From positions 1,302,001 to 1,366,000 of the forward strand of contig QPFY01000004.1 in the NCBI GenBank assembly GCA_003665825.1: a stretch of 64,000 bases of DNA, in the 5' to 3' direction. This document shows positions 32,435-42,314 of this stretch, piece after piece; positions within the stretch are counted from its first letter, which is position 1; each line of letters begins with the position of its first letter. Made by a program: the position numbers and the translations under genes. This DNA comes from Microbotryum silenes-acaulis (taxonomy: Eukaryota; Basidiomycota; Microbotryomycetes; Microbotryales; Microbotryaceae). The notes below the pieces were generated by a model that worked only from the letters and a program-made list of their open reading frames with translations, was not told the origin of the DNA and made no database searches.

Positions 32435-34435
32435 ATGTCCGACCAGGCACCGCCTGATCCGGGCCGCGGCCCTCCGGAGCCGGCAGCGACGGGACAACCA
32501 CGTGGTGACGCGGGGGCGGAAGCCGATGCCGCCGAGGGACCAGCGAACCCCGGCCTAGCGCTGTACCAGGAAAAGCGTGATGAAGAAAAGAAGAGGAAAG
32601 AGGATGTCGCGAGAATCCTGAAGATGATCAGTGTCGAAGATGGCACACGCCAGGGCACCCGCATCCTTGTGCTCAAAGACGCACTCGGCTTCGGCAAGGA
32701 CCGGGCCACCTCCCTGCGCTTCAGCGCACTCAATGCAACGAAACCAATTACCGACACGTCTGGTGCCGTTCTGGAAGTCACGTTCGAACACACCGGCGTG
32801 GCCACCGAACGCGAGAAGTCCGAGTTGTACTCGAAGGTGCTCCGTACCCTGTCGCCCGACACGTCGTTGTGTTTTAACCTGCCCGCAGGAGTTGTCCTCC
32901 CGCCCGAGCTCCAGAAATACGCTCCAATCATCCATGGAGTCGCACCGGAATCGATCATCCAAAGCGGTAACACCCGGTTCAAGTTCGTGGTGCGCTGCGC
33001 TAGCGCAGCGGCGCTCGACCAAGTCCACGACGCGGCGACCAAGATCGAGTGGAAACGCTCCTTTGCCCAAGTCCGCAAGCACTTGGCGTTCGTCAAAAAC
33101 GTCGTCGAACTGCGTTTCATTATCAGTCCTGAGGCCGAATACACGAACGACGACCTCTGGAACAAACTGCAAGGCGTCGTCGCCAAGCTTACCGGGGACG
33201 GCCACAAGTGCGACTTGCTCCAACTCCAGCAGCCTCTAACGGTCGTTCAAGGCTCGTACCTCGTCGCTCGAGGAAACTACGCGGCCATCGTCCAGTTCGA
33301 CGACGACGACCTGTTCAAGAACAACGGTGCTCAACTTCGGCAGGTTCTACCGACGAGGATCGACCTTCGGGGACGACTCGCAACACTCACGCCCCTTCGC
33401 CACGACTACGAGGCCGAAGCCTCGTGCCGCCGATGCGGCTTTGTAGGCCACTCCGACAACTGCGTTCAAAAGCCGGTCCAGCGTCAGCAGGCCTCCCAGA
33501 AAAACAACAACAACCAAAGGCCCCAGGCCGAGCCCCAAAGCAACATCGAGCAAACCTCGACCCCCCAAAAACAACGCAGAGGTGATGTAGCCTCTCCCTC
33601 TCCCCCAATGTCTCCTGTCGCGTCCAAGCGTTCAAAGAAGAACGCATCTCCCACAAGGGACACTAACAACTCACCACGAGTCTACCCTACTCGTTCACAA
33701 AGCTCTACACCCACAGCATCCGCCCCTCGCGGTTTCATCGTCGCCGCAAACCCATTCGCAAGTCTGGCCGGCGACGTAGCCGAGGAGGCGCAGGAGGAGC
33801 CGGCTCAGGCCCTCGAGGACGACGAGGACGCGATGAGCGTAGTCGAGGCACAGCTGGAACAACAGCAGGAGGTGCCGCCGCTGGAGCCTTCGGATCTGTC
33901 GGATCTGCAGGACCGCGGAGCGGAGGGGAACCAGGGGGAACACACGGAGACGAGTGTTGCGGAAGAAGGGGAATCACAGTCGGCCGAGACGGGGTCTGTG
34001 CCTGAGATTGTTTCGACGACTCCTGAGCATACCCCTGAGCTGACGCGGTCCCGATCGGCCAGTCACCATCAGCTTGATATGGACGGCCTTCCCGACGACT
34101 GGATGAATCGTGTGTCGGATCGCGAGCGCAAACAGGATGCTGGTCTATACGATGAGATCACCGAGTTGGACCGCACCCCGTCTGTGACCGGTTGGATGCC
34201 TTCGCCGTCTCCAGGTCCAGTGTTTGATCCCGAGCCCGAGCCCAAGCCCAAGCAGGAGGTGGACGATGGAAGTTCCCAGGGTCTTCGCCGGTCCGAGCGT
34301 ATCCAGCGTCTCACCAGCGTCGCGCGCACATTGGACTGGAACGAATCGACTGCCGCGGACCCTCTCCCCTCACCCACATTCGGACCTATGTTGTCCATCA
34401 AGGGAGCTGCTGCTGCAACGAAGGCGCGATCGTAA
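32435..34435 (+). CDS. LINE-A ORF1, RNA-binding Gag-like protein
   Basis: 667 residues. Residues about 1-60 are Pro/Gly/Ala-rich; 90-330 form a conserved domain shared with the LINE-B ORF1 (SLRFSALNATKP, NVVELRFII, QFDDDDLFK, LRHDYEAEASC). A single CCHC knuckle CRRCGFVGHSDNC (C-x2-C-x4-H-x4-C) sits near residue 330. The second half is low-complexity with Gln/Asn-rich and acidic tracts. ORF1 proteins coat element RNA and act as nucleic-acid chaperones. The stop codon TAA overlaps the ORF2 start as TAATG. The frame is open further upstream, but 32435 is the first ATG in frame. Confidence 0.85.
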   Translation: MSDQAPPDPGRGPPEPAATGQPRGDAGAEADAAEGPANPGLALYQEKRDEEKKRKEDVARILKMISVEDGTRQGTRILVLKDALGFGKDRATSLRFSALNATKPITDTSGAVLEVTFEHTGVATEREKSELYSKVLRTLSPDTSLCFNLPAGVVLPPELQKYAPIIHGVAPESIIQSGNTRFKFVVRCASAAALDQVHDAATKIEWKRSFAQVRKHLAFVKNVVELRFIISPEAEYTNDDLWNKLQGVVAKLTGDGHKCDLLQLQQPLTVVQGSYLVARGNYAAIVQFDDDDLFKNNGAQLRQVLPTRIDLRGRLATLTPLRHDYEAEASCRRCGFVGHSDNCVQKPVQRQQASQKNNNNQRPQAEPQSNIEQTSTPQKQRRGDVASPSPPMSPVASKRSKKNASPTRDTNNSPRVYPTRSQSSTPTASAPRGFIVAANPFASLAGDVAEEAQEEPAQALEDDEDAMSVVEAQLEQQQEVPPLEPSDLSDLQDRGAEGNQGEHTETSVAEEGESQSAETGSVPEIVSTTPEHTPELTRSRSASHHQLDMDGLPDDWMNRVSDRERKQDAGLYDEITELDRTPSVTGWMPSPSPGPVFDPEPEPKPKQEVDDGSSQGLRRSERIQRLTSVARTLDWNESTAADPLPSPTFGPMLSIKGAAAATKARS

Positions 34436-37400
34436 TGATTGACTTCATCATCATGACCTGGAACGTCAACAGGGGCTTCAATACCCCTGAACGACGTCGT
34501 CTGCTTCTTTCGTATTTCACTTCGCTCACACCTCCCCCTTCTGCTATCCTTCTCCAGGAACACAATGTTCCTAAATCACGACAATCTCACATACGCCACG
34601 AGTACGCCCAGTCCCACCAGGGCGAGGCCTACTTTTCTCAACACTGCCTCACTTTGATTCCAAGCTCTTCTCCTCTTCTCGGTGGTCATCGTCGCATGCG
34701 TCAGTCTCTTGGCGGGCGCTTACTCGTGACCACCTTCGATGTGCGGGGTTCGACGGACGTCGTCGAACTCAACAATATCTACGCTCCGGTTCAACCCGCC
34801 GAGCGCCTCCTCTTCTTCACCTCCCTTCACTTTCGGGCGACCGTCTCCTCTCACATTCGGGTCATCGCGGGCGATCTCAACGACTGCCCTATCCCCGCGG
34901 TGGATCGAGTGCGACAGGTGGACCGCCCGAACACCCACCACTGGCCCGCGCTTATGTCTCGGCTCGACGGGGCGTACACGGATGCCATTCGGCTCATGCA
35001 CCCACTGTCGCCGGCGACCACGCGCCCGCATCTCAGCAAGGACGGCCGGCTCATTTCGCGCGCGCGCATCGACTTTGTTCTGGTGCAGCGGCGACACGAG
35101 CGACGGATCGTTTCTGCTTCCACTCTGTACAATATCTCTCGATCCATGTCGGATCATCGACCGGTTACGGTCACATTTAGGCTGCGCGCAAGTGGTGCCG
35201 AGGTCGAAGAGGAGCTCTGCCTTCCCCAGGCGGCTCATTTTCTGACCCGCATCAACTCGTCAACCTTCAAACACGCCGAGTTTAAGGAGTTCGTCACTCC
35301 TCTCCTTGAGCAGGCACCGTCTGGGGATCCGGTCGCCGACCTTCAGCGCGTACTCTCGGAGTCTCGGGTCCAAGCTCTCGAGCTGTCTCGGCGTCTGTTT
35401 CGGGAGCGCAACGCCCTCGAGATGATGCTGGTATCTCGACTGCAGGACATTGAGTCTCGTCGGGTGCTGAGTCCCTTTGACATCATCGACTGGACGAACA
35501 CCCACGACGCTCTCACCAAACTTGTGAACGAGCGAGCAAGGCAGTCCCGGATCAGGGCGCACGTGCCCGAGATTGCATCCGAGGAACGTCTCAGTCGTCC
35601 GGTTCATGCCAAACTGGCTGCTCGGTCCCGGGATGTGAAGTTTCAGAGTATCCGGCTCGCTGATGGCGAGCTCACCACTGACATTGAGCGCGCGCTCGAG
35701 CACACCCATTCTCATTTCCAGCAGCACTACCTTGTCGAAGCGAAGGATCCGGAACAGGTCGTGACGATGCGGGATGAGCTCTTGGGACCCATCAGATCAG
35801 CAAGACCTTGTGACGACCCGCTTTCCGACGCTCGCTTCCTTCGGCGCTTCTCGAATTCGCACGTCGACATTCTTGCCGAGCCCATCAGCGAGGCCGAGGT
35901 GCTCGCAGCGATTCGAACCACGCACGAAGGTCGATCTCCGGGTCCTTCAGGGGTCCCCTATGAGATGTATCGAGCCTGCCCCTTGCTTTGGGCCCCTCTC
36001 TTGACTCGAGCCTACAACGAGCTGATTACTCGAGGCTCCCTTACTCCACAACAGAGCCAGGCGAATGTGCGCCTCTTGTTCAAACACAACAAACCTGGTG
36101 CAGCGCGGTGCGACCTCAAATCGTATCGTCCGATCACCTTGCGGGAATGCGACTACAAGATCTTCACCAAGGTCTATGTGGCTCGTCTGAACCGGATCCT
36201 CCCCGATGTTCTTCCGGCCGGACAGCATGGGTTCGTCAAGGGGCGAAGACCAGCGGACGCGGCTTTGCATCTGAGGCTCCTGATCGACGAGATTAGGGGT
36301 CGTGGGGCAGAGTTCCCGACAGCAGCGCTCCTCTCCCTGGATCAGAGCTCGGCTTACGACATGGTCGAGCACGATTGGGTCTTTGCGGTGTTTGAGGCTC
36401 TCGGCGCGCCGGAATCTTTCCAGCGCGTCTTGCGGATGCTCTACAACGGCGAGACGTCCACAGCGCGGTACATTGTCAACGGTTTCCTTACCGAGACGGT
36501 GCGACTCCTGTGCGGTCTTGGCCAGGGCGATCCTCTCTCTTCTTCTGTCTGGGATGTGGTATTCCAACCCTTCCTTGATTCTCTCAGTCGACGCAACATT
36601 GCGCTGACTATCACTCTTCCGGAGCTGGCTCCTCGTCCGCAGACTCGATGCATCACCAATTTGGCGTTCGCGGATGACGCCGTCGTCGCTGTCGCTGGAC
36701 CGGAAGCTATTGCTTCGCTCGAGGCGTTAGCTCGGGATTGGCGACTCGCGACGAACGGCCGTCTAAACACCGACAAAACCGTGGTGATGCCATTGGGCGC
36801 GACGTTGTGGGATCGCGCGGACTTGTCCAAACTGTCGTTCGTGGCACCGGACGAGTCTCTTCCCTGGATCGGTCTCCAGTTTGCGCCTGACGGCAACAAC
36901 AGGCTGGGATTCCATGATCTTGAGCGAAGGGTCGATCGAGTGATTCTCTCGGTGCGCGACCGATGGATGACGCATCATACCCGGGCTTTCTATCTCAACC
37001 GCTACGGCATCTCCAAGGTGCTGCACTCTCTCTCCGCCGACGTACCGCCATCCGACGTGATCAAGGCGATCGAGCGCAAGCTTGCCGACTTTGTGAAGGG
37101 AGGACCGCGGCGCAGTGACTACAAGCAATCGGTCGTCTTCACGACACGGGCGCGAGGTGGTCTCAGCGTCGTGAGCATCCAAGATGTGGTGGATTCAGTC
37201 TCGGTACGGATTTGGGACGTGCTGGCCGGCGGGTCAACTGCGATTTGGAGCGATCTGGCTCGGAGTTCCATCCGGCGAGCGCTTCCGACCTTTGACTTTG
37301 CTACGGATCTGTGGACGTGGAGGAACGCCGACGCACCCCGGGAGCTACATCCCCGCTGGCGAGCGGTGCTCTCGGTCGCTGAACGCTACCCTGCCGTCGT

Positions 37401-38475
37401 CGATCCTGCCAAACTTTCGGTCTCCAATTTTCTTTCTCTTTCTCCCCTCCAACCTGGTCTGCATGACTCGCGGGCGTTCTCGGAGCAGGATAAGCGTTTG
37501 GCGAAGCTTTTCAGTTTCGAACGCACCATCGCTGACATCTATGCGCGAGCCCAATACCCCGCAGCTCCAACGGTGCCCTGGACCCCTGAGAAGCATCCCC
37601 AAGGCGACGGCTCGGAGCTGTCCAACCTTTGGCAATGGAAGCGCGATCAAGTCCAGGCGTGGATCCAGGTCGCAGGCGATCGCTTCATCCCGCCGCTTCC
37701 GCCTCCTGTTCCCGTCCTCGCACGTCGACCACCCGTCATTCGTGTTGTTGGAGCACCTGGAGTCCGGCCCGGCGGTCCCCTCGAGCACATCTTGCCCAGA
37801 GCGACTCCGGTCGGCATGCCTGATCAAAAACTTCCCCTCCCCTCCGGCCCCTTGTGTGCTGATCAGTGGAGAATGTTGAACTTGGACAGACCTTACACCA
37901 TTGCGCGACTTCGACGCGTCATCAACCATCGACGTTTCGACCACACACAACGCCCTGGATCACTCGCCACACCCAAAGAAAGGCGACTCTTCTGGGTGTG
38001 GTTCCACACCGGGCCCGCCACGGCCCGCGAGCGCGAGGTGCACTTCAAGCTGGCGTACCACTTCACGCCAACGCGGAAGCGCCAGTTTGTGCAGCGGCAT
38101 GGCGACTCAGCCTGCTGCCTTGTGCAGGCATGCAGCCTGGCAGGGGTGGAGGATGACTTTACTCACTTTTGGCATGATTGCCCTGACTCTTCTCAATTTT
38201 GGCAAGCAGCTAGGTCCATTCTCTGCGACGCGCTGGGGGTCGTGTCGATCCTCGACCTCGACTACACGGCACTTCAGATCGAGCACGGCCTCCCTCGACT
38301 GCGCGCTCGCCTTCCGACGTCGAAAAAGCGCCCAATCCGCGCCTTCATTGCGCTGGCGCTCGACACTCTCAGCAACCGACGCTGGGATCTCCATCGCCAC
38401 GCCAGAGCGATGTCGAGCATGGACAAGGAGATGGCGGGACTGAAGGAGAGGTTGGAGCTCAGATTGGCACGATGA
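34435..38475 (+). CDS. LINE-A ORF2, endonuclease/reverse transcriptase
   Basis: 1346 residues, no stops. The N-terminal AP-endonuclease-like domain shows TWNVNRG, LLQEHN (catalytic Glu), [20 protein letters not shown] and SDHRPV (catalytic Asp-His). The reverse transcriptase domain, about residues 480-800, shows [42 protein letters not shown] (first catalytic Asp), GLGQGDPLSSSVWD and LAFADDAVV (FADD box). The C-terminal region ends in a zinc-binding-like CLVQAC...HFWHDC. No RNase H domain was seen. It nicks target DNA and primes reverse transcription there. The start ATG is the last two letters plus one of the ORF1 stop (TAATG), pointing to termination-reinitiation. Confidence 0.93.
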   Translation: MIDFIIMTWNVNRGFNTPERRRLLLSYFTSLTPPPSAILLQEHNVPKSRQSHIRHEYAQSHQGEAYFSQHCLTLIPSSSPLLGGHRRMRQSLGGRLLVTTFDVRGSTDVVELNNIYAPVQPAERLLFFTSLHFRATVSSHIRVIAGDLNDCPIPAVDRVRQVDRPNTHHWPALMSRLDGAYTDAIRLMHPLSPATTRPHLSKDGRLISRARIDFVLVQRRHERRIVSASTLYNISRSMSDHRPVTVTFRLRASGAEVEEELCLPQAAHFLTRINSSTFKHAEFKEFVTPLLEQAPSGDPVADLQRVLSESRVQALELSRRLFRERNALEMMLVSRLQDIESRRVLSPFDIIDWTNTHDALTKLVNERARQSRIRAHVPEIASEERLSRPVHAKLAARSRDVKFQSIRLADGELTTDIERALEHTHSHFQQHYLVEAKDPEQVVTMRDELLGPIRSARPCDDPLSDARFLRRFSNSHVDILAEPISEAEVLAAIRTTHEGRSPGPSGVPYEMYRACPLLWAPLLTRAYNELITRGSLTPQQSQANVRLLFKHNKPGAARCDLKSYRPITLRECDYKIFTKVYVARLNRILPDVLPAGQHGFVKGRRPADAALHLRLLIDEIRGRGAEFPTAALLSLDQSSAYDMVEHDWVFAVFEALGAPESFQRVLRMLYNGETSTARYIVNGFLTETVRLLCGLGQGDPLSSSVWDVVFQPFLDSLSRRNIALTITLPELAPRPQTRCITNLAFADDAVVAVAGPEAIASLEALARDWRLATNGRLNTDKTVVMPLGATLWDRADLSKLSFVAPDESLPWIGLQFAPDGNNRLGFHDLERRVDRVILSVRDRWMTHHTRAFYLNRYGISKVLHSLSADVPPSDVIKAIERKLADFVKGGPRRSDYKQSVVFTTRARGGLSVVSIQDVVDSVSVRIWDVLAGGSTAIWSDLARSSIRRALPTFDFATDLWTWRNADAPRELHPRWRAVLSVAERYPAVVDPAKLSVSNFLSLSPLQPGLHDSRAFSEQDKRLAKLFSFERTIADIYARAQYPAAPTVPWTPEKHPQGDGSELSNLWQWKRDQVQAWIQVAGDRFIPPLPPPVPVLARRPPVIRVVGAPGVRPGGPLEHILPRATPVGMPDQKLPLPSGPLCADQWRMLNLDRPYTIARLRRVINHRRFDHTQRPGSLATPKERRLFWVWFHTGPATAREREVHFKLAYHFTPTRKRQFVQRHGDSACCLVQACSLAGVEDDFTHFWHDCPDSSQFWQAARSILCDALGVVSILDLDYTALQIEHGLPRLRARLPTSKKRPIRAFIALALDTLSNRRWDLHRHARAMSSMDKEMAGLKERLELRLAR

Positions 38476-39862
38476 AGTAGACGGCGCTCCTCCCTACCCA
38501 GCCAAGAACCACAAACCAAAAACCAAATAAAAATCACAAGTCCCCTTTCCCTCTTTCTCAATCTCCAAAATGTCTCCCAAACACGCCAGAATACTGAACC
38601 TGTTTTCTCTCGCTCTTTTTGTCATTCCTCCTCATAGGCTTCCGTACTCCCCAGGAGCCTCGGGTTCTTTGCGCCGGCGGGCATTGTCGCCCTTGGTTCG
38701 AGCTTCTGCCACATCACGATGACACACAGCGAAAGCGGATCCCCTTGGCCCTCTCCTGGACTACGCCGTGAGTTTTCCACTCCTCTCAAGGGCCGGGTCT
38801 GTCTTCTCTTTCGGTCGAGCGACTCCGTGATCTCCTGTTCAAGGCCGGCACAAACTGCCTGCGTGGCTCGCCTCTCCTTGCTTTGCTGCTCGCTCGGAGT
38901 CGCGGCCGCGCGGCGGGTGACTCGGGTACCGAACCGCCATACACATCCACACTCGAGCGAGGTCCCACACAATGACATCACCGTCGTGGGCCTCATGCTC
39001 CTTCTTTCCCCAGTATCTGCGGTGATTGGGAACCACCTGCACGTACAACGGGACTCGAGTGTGCGTTCCGAGATTGGGAGTACGCCGCAGGGAAGCGAGG
39101 CCCCTGCGGAAGGTATACCCCGCCTCTGGTCTCCAGCCGCGCGCCGGTGTTGTCGGCCACCCGCCCGCGCTGCAGACCGAGGCGTGTCCAATGGACTGTC
39201 ACATGCTCCGTGACTTTCCCCGGAAATCTCGGGATTGTGTGTTTTTGTGCGAAGTAGGCCTGTTTCGCAGTTGCAGTCATTGAAATGGGGGTGATCTGGG
39301 GTCGTGCGGTCGCGAGGGGGGGGCCGACTTTGGTAACCGAAAAGGGGTTTGGAATCCGCGGTGCAGATCCAGCGCAGTTGGGTACAAGGGGTAGGTGATT
39401 GCTGCGGTCGCAGGGGGTTACATCCCCCCTTTGGACCACGTGAATCATTCGGATTGAGCGGGATGTTTGTGCCATCGGAGGCCTTGTTCGACGCGTGTCA
39501 AAGAATTAAGGGGCTTCAAGGAGTAGGGCGGTCTCAGGGGGGGTCTGAAGTCAAAAGATCGAAGAAGGTTCAACTGTACAACTATAATCGGATTCGCCTG
39601 TACAACACATGTACCACCACCAACAATTCCTCCATCGTTTCCCGATTCCTTGTGTATTATCTTCAATCTTCCTTTCATTCGTCTCTGGGAGGGAGCAACC
39701 GTGGGTGGGGGGGACTTGAACTCGGATGTATCGGGTTGGTCTGTTCTGCTAGTTACAACGCATCGAGCGGCGGTTGTGGTCATCATCGTGCATACTGGGC
39801 AGCATCTCCTTTAGTTCCGTAGGGGGTTTTCTCGTCTTGCAAATTAGCGATGAGTTTCATAC
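38476..39862 (+). other. LINE-A 3' UTR
   Basis: Non-coding 1.4 kb between the ORF2 stop and the A-rich tail. The last about 365 bp (39495-39862) match 46976-47343 with about five differences. Part of this (39680-39830) also aligns loosely with the LINE-B 3' end at 46780-46930: CATTCGTCTC, GGGAGCAACC, ACTTGAA, TATCGGRTTGG, CATCGT and TTCCGTAGG in the same order. Confidence 0.65.
39495..39862 (+). repeat. LINE-A 3'-end unit, copy 1
   Basis: From AAAGAATTAAGGGGCTTC to TGAGTTTCATAC followed by A18. About 98-99 percent identical to 46976-47343 by eye. It contains GGGACTTGAACTC (39711-39723), whose complement fits an RNA polymerase III B-box-like GTTCAANNC. Confidence 0.85.
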
Positions 39863-39900
39863 AAAAAAAAAAAAAAAAAACATACAAAAAAAAAACACTT

Positions 39901-39946
39901 GTCCCAGCCAACCCGAAGGATAGCAATTTATGAGCCCCAGTCAAAC
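39901..39946 (+). mobile_element. 45-bp 5'-truncated LINE-C tail with target duplication
   Basis: GTCCCAGCCAACCCGAAGGA...AGCCCCAGT matches the last bases of the LINE-C 3' ends at 47620-47662 and 57725-57768. It is followed by an A-rich tail. The sequence A10-CACTT occurs immediately before it (to 39900) and again after its tail (to about 39973), a 15-bp target-site duplication typical of target-primed insertion. The target was the A-rich tail of LINE-A. Confidence 0.75.
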
Positions 39947-40040
39947 AAAAAAAAAACAAAAAAAAAAACACTTCACTTCACTTCGAAATCGCCCTACCGC
40001 AGTCTTCGATACTCGAGTTAACAAGTGATACACCGACAAG

Positions 40041-42314
40041 ATGTCTACAGGAGACCCTGGGTCCCCACTGCCGGCACCGCCACCACCGGTGTCCGCCACC
40101 AGCGTCCAGCCACCCCGCGACCAGATCCCGATAAGCTCGAAGAAGACGCAAGTCACGGGCCCCGCCACCGCCGCACCCAACTATGCCGCCGCTGCGAGTC
40201 AGATGGCGACTCAGTCACCTGAACAACAGCAACAACAACAACAGCGTGCCAAGGCTCTGGGAAGCCTCCTACAAGCCATGGGTGCTGTACCCGGAAACCG
40301 CATGGATCGTTGGGTCCAGGCCATCTACTTCGCCGAACTCTACCCCGTCGCCACCGCCACATCGCTGAAATTTTCGGCCTTGAACGCGAACCGGTCTGTC
40401 GAGAACATCTTTGATTACGCCCTTGAAGTGACTCTGTCTCACCAGAGCGCCTCGCGAGCGTCTCATGCCGACAAGACCGATCTCGTGGCCTGCGTCACGA
40501 GGCTGCTATCGCCGATCTCTCCTATCTGCTTTGAGCCTGGAGTTCCTCTGCCGGACCACCTTGCGGCCTATCAACCACAGATCCTAGGCGTACAACATTC
40601 ATCAATCCTGCGTAATGGGGCGGCTCACCATCGCGTTACGGTTGGGTTCGTCACCGGCGAGGCACGTGACTCCACGCTTACGACGCCCCCCGCTCTCACT
40701 TGGCGATCGGCGAAGGCCCGCTTCGCAAAATCTCACAGGTTCCACCATAACATGGTCGAGCTTCGAATCAACGTCGGTGTTCAAGGAGTGCCTTCCATGG
40801 ACGCCATCATCAAATCGTTCCAATCACTAGTGCAGGACTTGTCAGGCAAGGGACATTCGTGCCAACTTGTGCAGGTTCTGCGCGTTATCAGCGTGGACAA
40901 CGCCTCGGCCTTCGCCCACGTTGCCGGAGACTACTCGGCTTTCCTACACTTCGACGACGACTCCCTGTTCCAACGCCCTAACACGACCTTGAAAGAGATC
41001 CTACCTTCGAGAATCGGCCTTCCCACTCGAGGCATCCCGGTCACCGCCCTTCGCCATGACTATGAGAAGGAGGCGGCTTGCGGTAGGTGCCACTTCGTGG
41101 GTCACGTGGGAACCTGCGGATTGGATCAGGAGAGGAAGCGAAAGGAGGCTCACAACGGCAACAGCAACAGCAACAGCAACAAGAACACCATCACCAACGA
41201 CACCAACATTGTGGAGGCCGAGGTCCCCATTCCTGTGCCGGTTGTTAACAGGATCGCATCACAGAATCGCTTCGCCGGGCTCGAGGTTGAGGAGGGACAG
41301 GAGGAAGCGGTAACTGGCCAGAGCGGACAGGGGCCGGAGGAATCGGGGGAGGAGGACGCTGGTGATAAGGCGGATGACGAGGACTCGGAGGACTCGGAGA
41401 TGGAATCGGAGGCGACCGCGAAAACGGAGGTCATCAAAATTGAGAGCGAGGACGAGTCGGTTTTAGAGGACCGCAGAGGATCCGATGGAGAGGTGATTGA
41501 TGAGGATGAGGTGATGGCGGATGGAAGGGGCGAAACAGAAGGCAAGGTGGCGACGGAGATGGAGGAAGGGGAGGTGACGACGGATATGGAGGAAGAGGAG
41601 GTGGCGACGGAGGTGGACGATGTGGACGAGGCGGGGGGAGCGACGAAAGCGGAGAATGCGGAAGCGACGGACTTAGGGGAGACGAACAGGCTGGACAATG
41701 ACGACGACAGCGACGCAACAGCAACCGCCGCCACCGCTTCCCGCGAATCGACTCCCCACGAACCAACCCCACCTTTGTCACCCGGAACTCTCGCCAAGTC
41801 GCTACGCGAGGGGGAGGAGTGGGACAGGATCAGAGCTAACTGGGTTGAGCAGGCACGACTCGAGCGGGACCAAAGCATCGAGAGGAGGCTTGACGCTGAA
41901 GCCCCTTTGGTGCGTCACAACTTTGCCACGTGGGATGAGGACGGTGAGATACGTTCCATCAACATCAGGGGGACCGCTGCGAAGTTCAAGAAGCCGGTGA
42001 TGAAGAGGTCGCAGACTGCGGCGGACCTCAGTGACCCGAGTGACGAACCGACCGACGCCAAGCGAGTGATCATCAAAGGGAAGAGCCGCGTCGTTGTCAA
42101 GGATGGAATAGAGGGGCGGAGGGTGACGAGGTCGATGTCGGCGGCGGCGGCGATGCCGGTTGGCGTGACGAAGGTGGACCGAGGGAAAGCAAAGGGGGTA
42201 GCCGAGGAGAAAAGATGGTCCGACCACGAGCCCGAGGACGATGTCCTGCCCGCCCTCCCCCTCTTTGAGGACGTCACCACCGCCAAGAGCGCCTCGACCT
42301 CAACTACCCATTAA
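40041..42314 (+). CDS. LINE-B ORF1, RNA-binding Gag-like protein
   Basis: 757 residues. The conserved domain (about 100-345) has [30 protein letters not shown] and [11 protein letters not shown], collinear with LINE-A ORF1, then the CCHC knuckle [13 protein letters not shown]. After a short Asn/Ser run there is a very acidic region of about 150 residues (repeated E/D with MEEGEV-type units), then a basic C-terminal part. The TAA stop overlaps the ORF2 ATG as TAATG, exactly as in LINE-A. The acidic tract is far longer than its counterpart in LINE-A. Confidence 0.85.
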   Translation: MSTGDPGSPLPAPPPPVSATSVQPPRDQIPISSKKTQVTGPATAAPNYAAAASQMATQSPEQQQQQQQRAKALGSLLQAMGAVPGNRMDRWVQAIYFAELYPVATATSLKFSALNANRSVENIFDYALEVTLSHQSASRASHADKTDLVACVTRLLSPISPICFEPGVPLPDHLAAYQPQILGVQHSSILRNGAAHHRVTVGFVTGEARDSTLTTPPALTWRSAKARFAKSHRFHHNMVELRINVGVQGVPSMDAIIKSFQSLVQDLSGKGHSCQLVQVLRVISVDNASAFAHVAGDYSAFLHFDDDSLFQRPNTTLKEILPSRIGLPTRGIPVTALRHDYEKEAACGRCHFVGHVGTCGLDQERKRKEAHNGNSNSNSNKNTITNDTNIVEAEVPIPVPVVNRIASQNRFAGLEVEEGQEEAVTGQSGQGPEESGEEDAGDKADDEDSEDSEMESEATAKTEVIKIESEDESVLEDRRGSDGEVIDEDEVMADGRGETEGKVATEMEEGEVTTDMEEEEVATEVDDVDEAGGATKAENAEATDLGETNRLDNDDDSDATATAATASRESTPHEPTPPLSPGTLAKSLREGEEWDRIRANWVEQARLERDQSIERRLDAEAPLVRHNFATWDEDGEIRSINIRGTAAKFKKPVMKRSQTAADLSDPSDEPTDAKRVIIKGKSRVVVKDGIEGRRVTRSMSAAAAMPVGVTKVDRGKAKGVAEEKRWSDHEPEDDVLPALPLFEDVTTAKSASTSTTH

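Larger units (their letters stand above)
32272..39890 (+). mobile_element. LINE-A, full-length APE-type non-LTR retrotransposon
   Basis: A bicistronic element with intact ORF1 (32435-34435) and ORF2 (34435-38475), a 3' UTR of about 1.4 kb and an A-rich tail at about 39861-39890 (CATAC A18 CATAC A10). The left border is inferred from where sequence unlike the tRNA begins. No LTRs. Both ORFs are open over their whole length, so the copy is recent and may be active. The 365 bp at the 3' end are repeated at 46976-47343. Confidence 0.8.

Noticed and set aside
32371..33223. Two long minus-strand frames
   Set aside because: Lie opposite LINE-A ORF1, which has a conserved domain and zinc knuckle; they carry no recognisable motif.
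39861..39900. A-rich stretch as a transcription terminator or low-complexity sequence
   Set aside because: It directly follows the LINE-A 3' end and is best explained as its poly(A) tail plus a target duplication.
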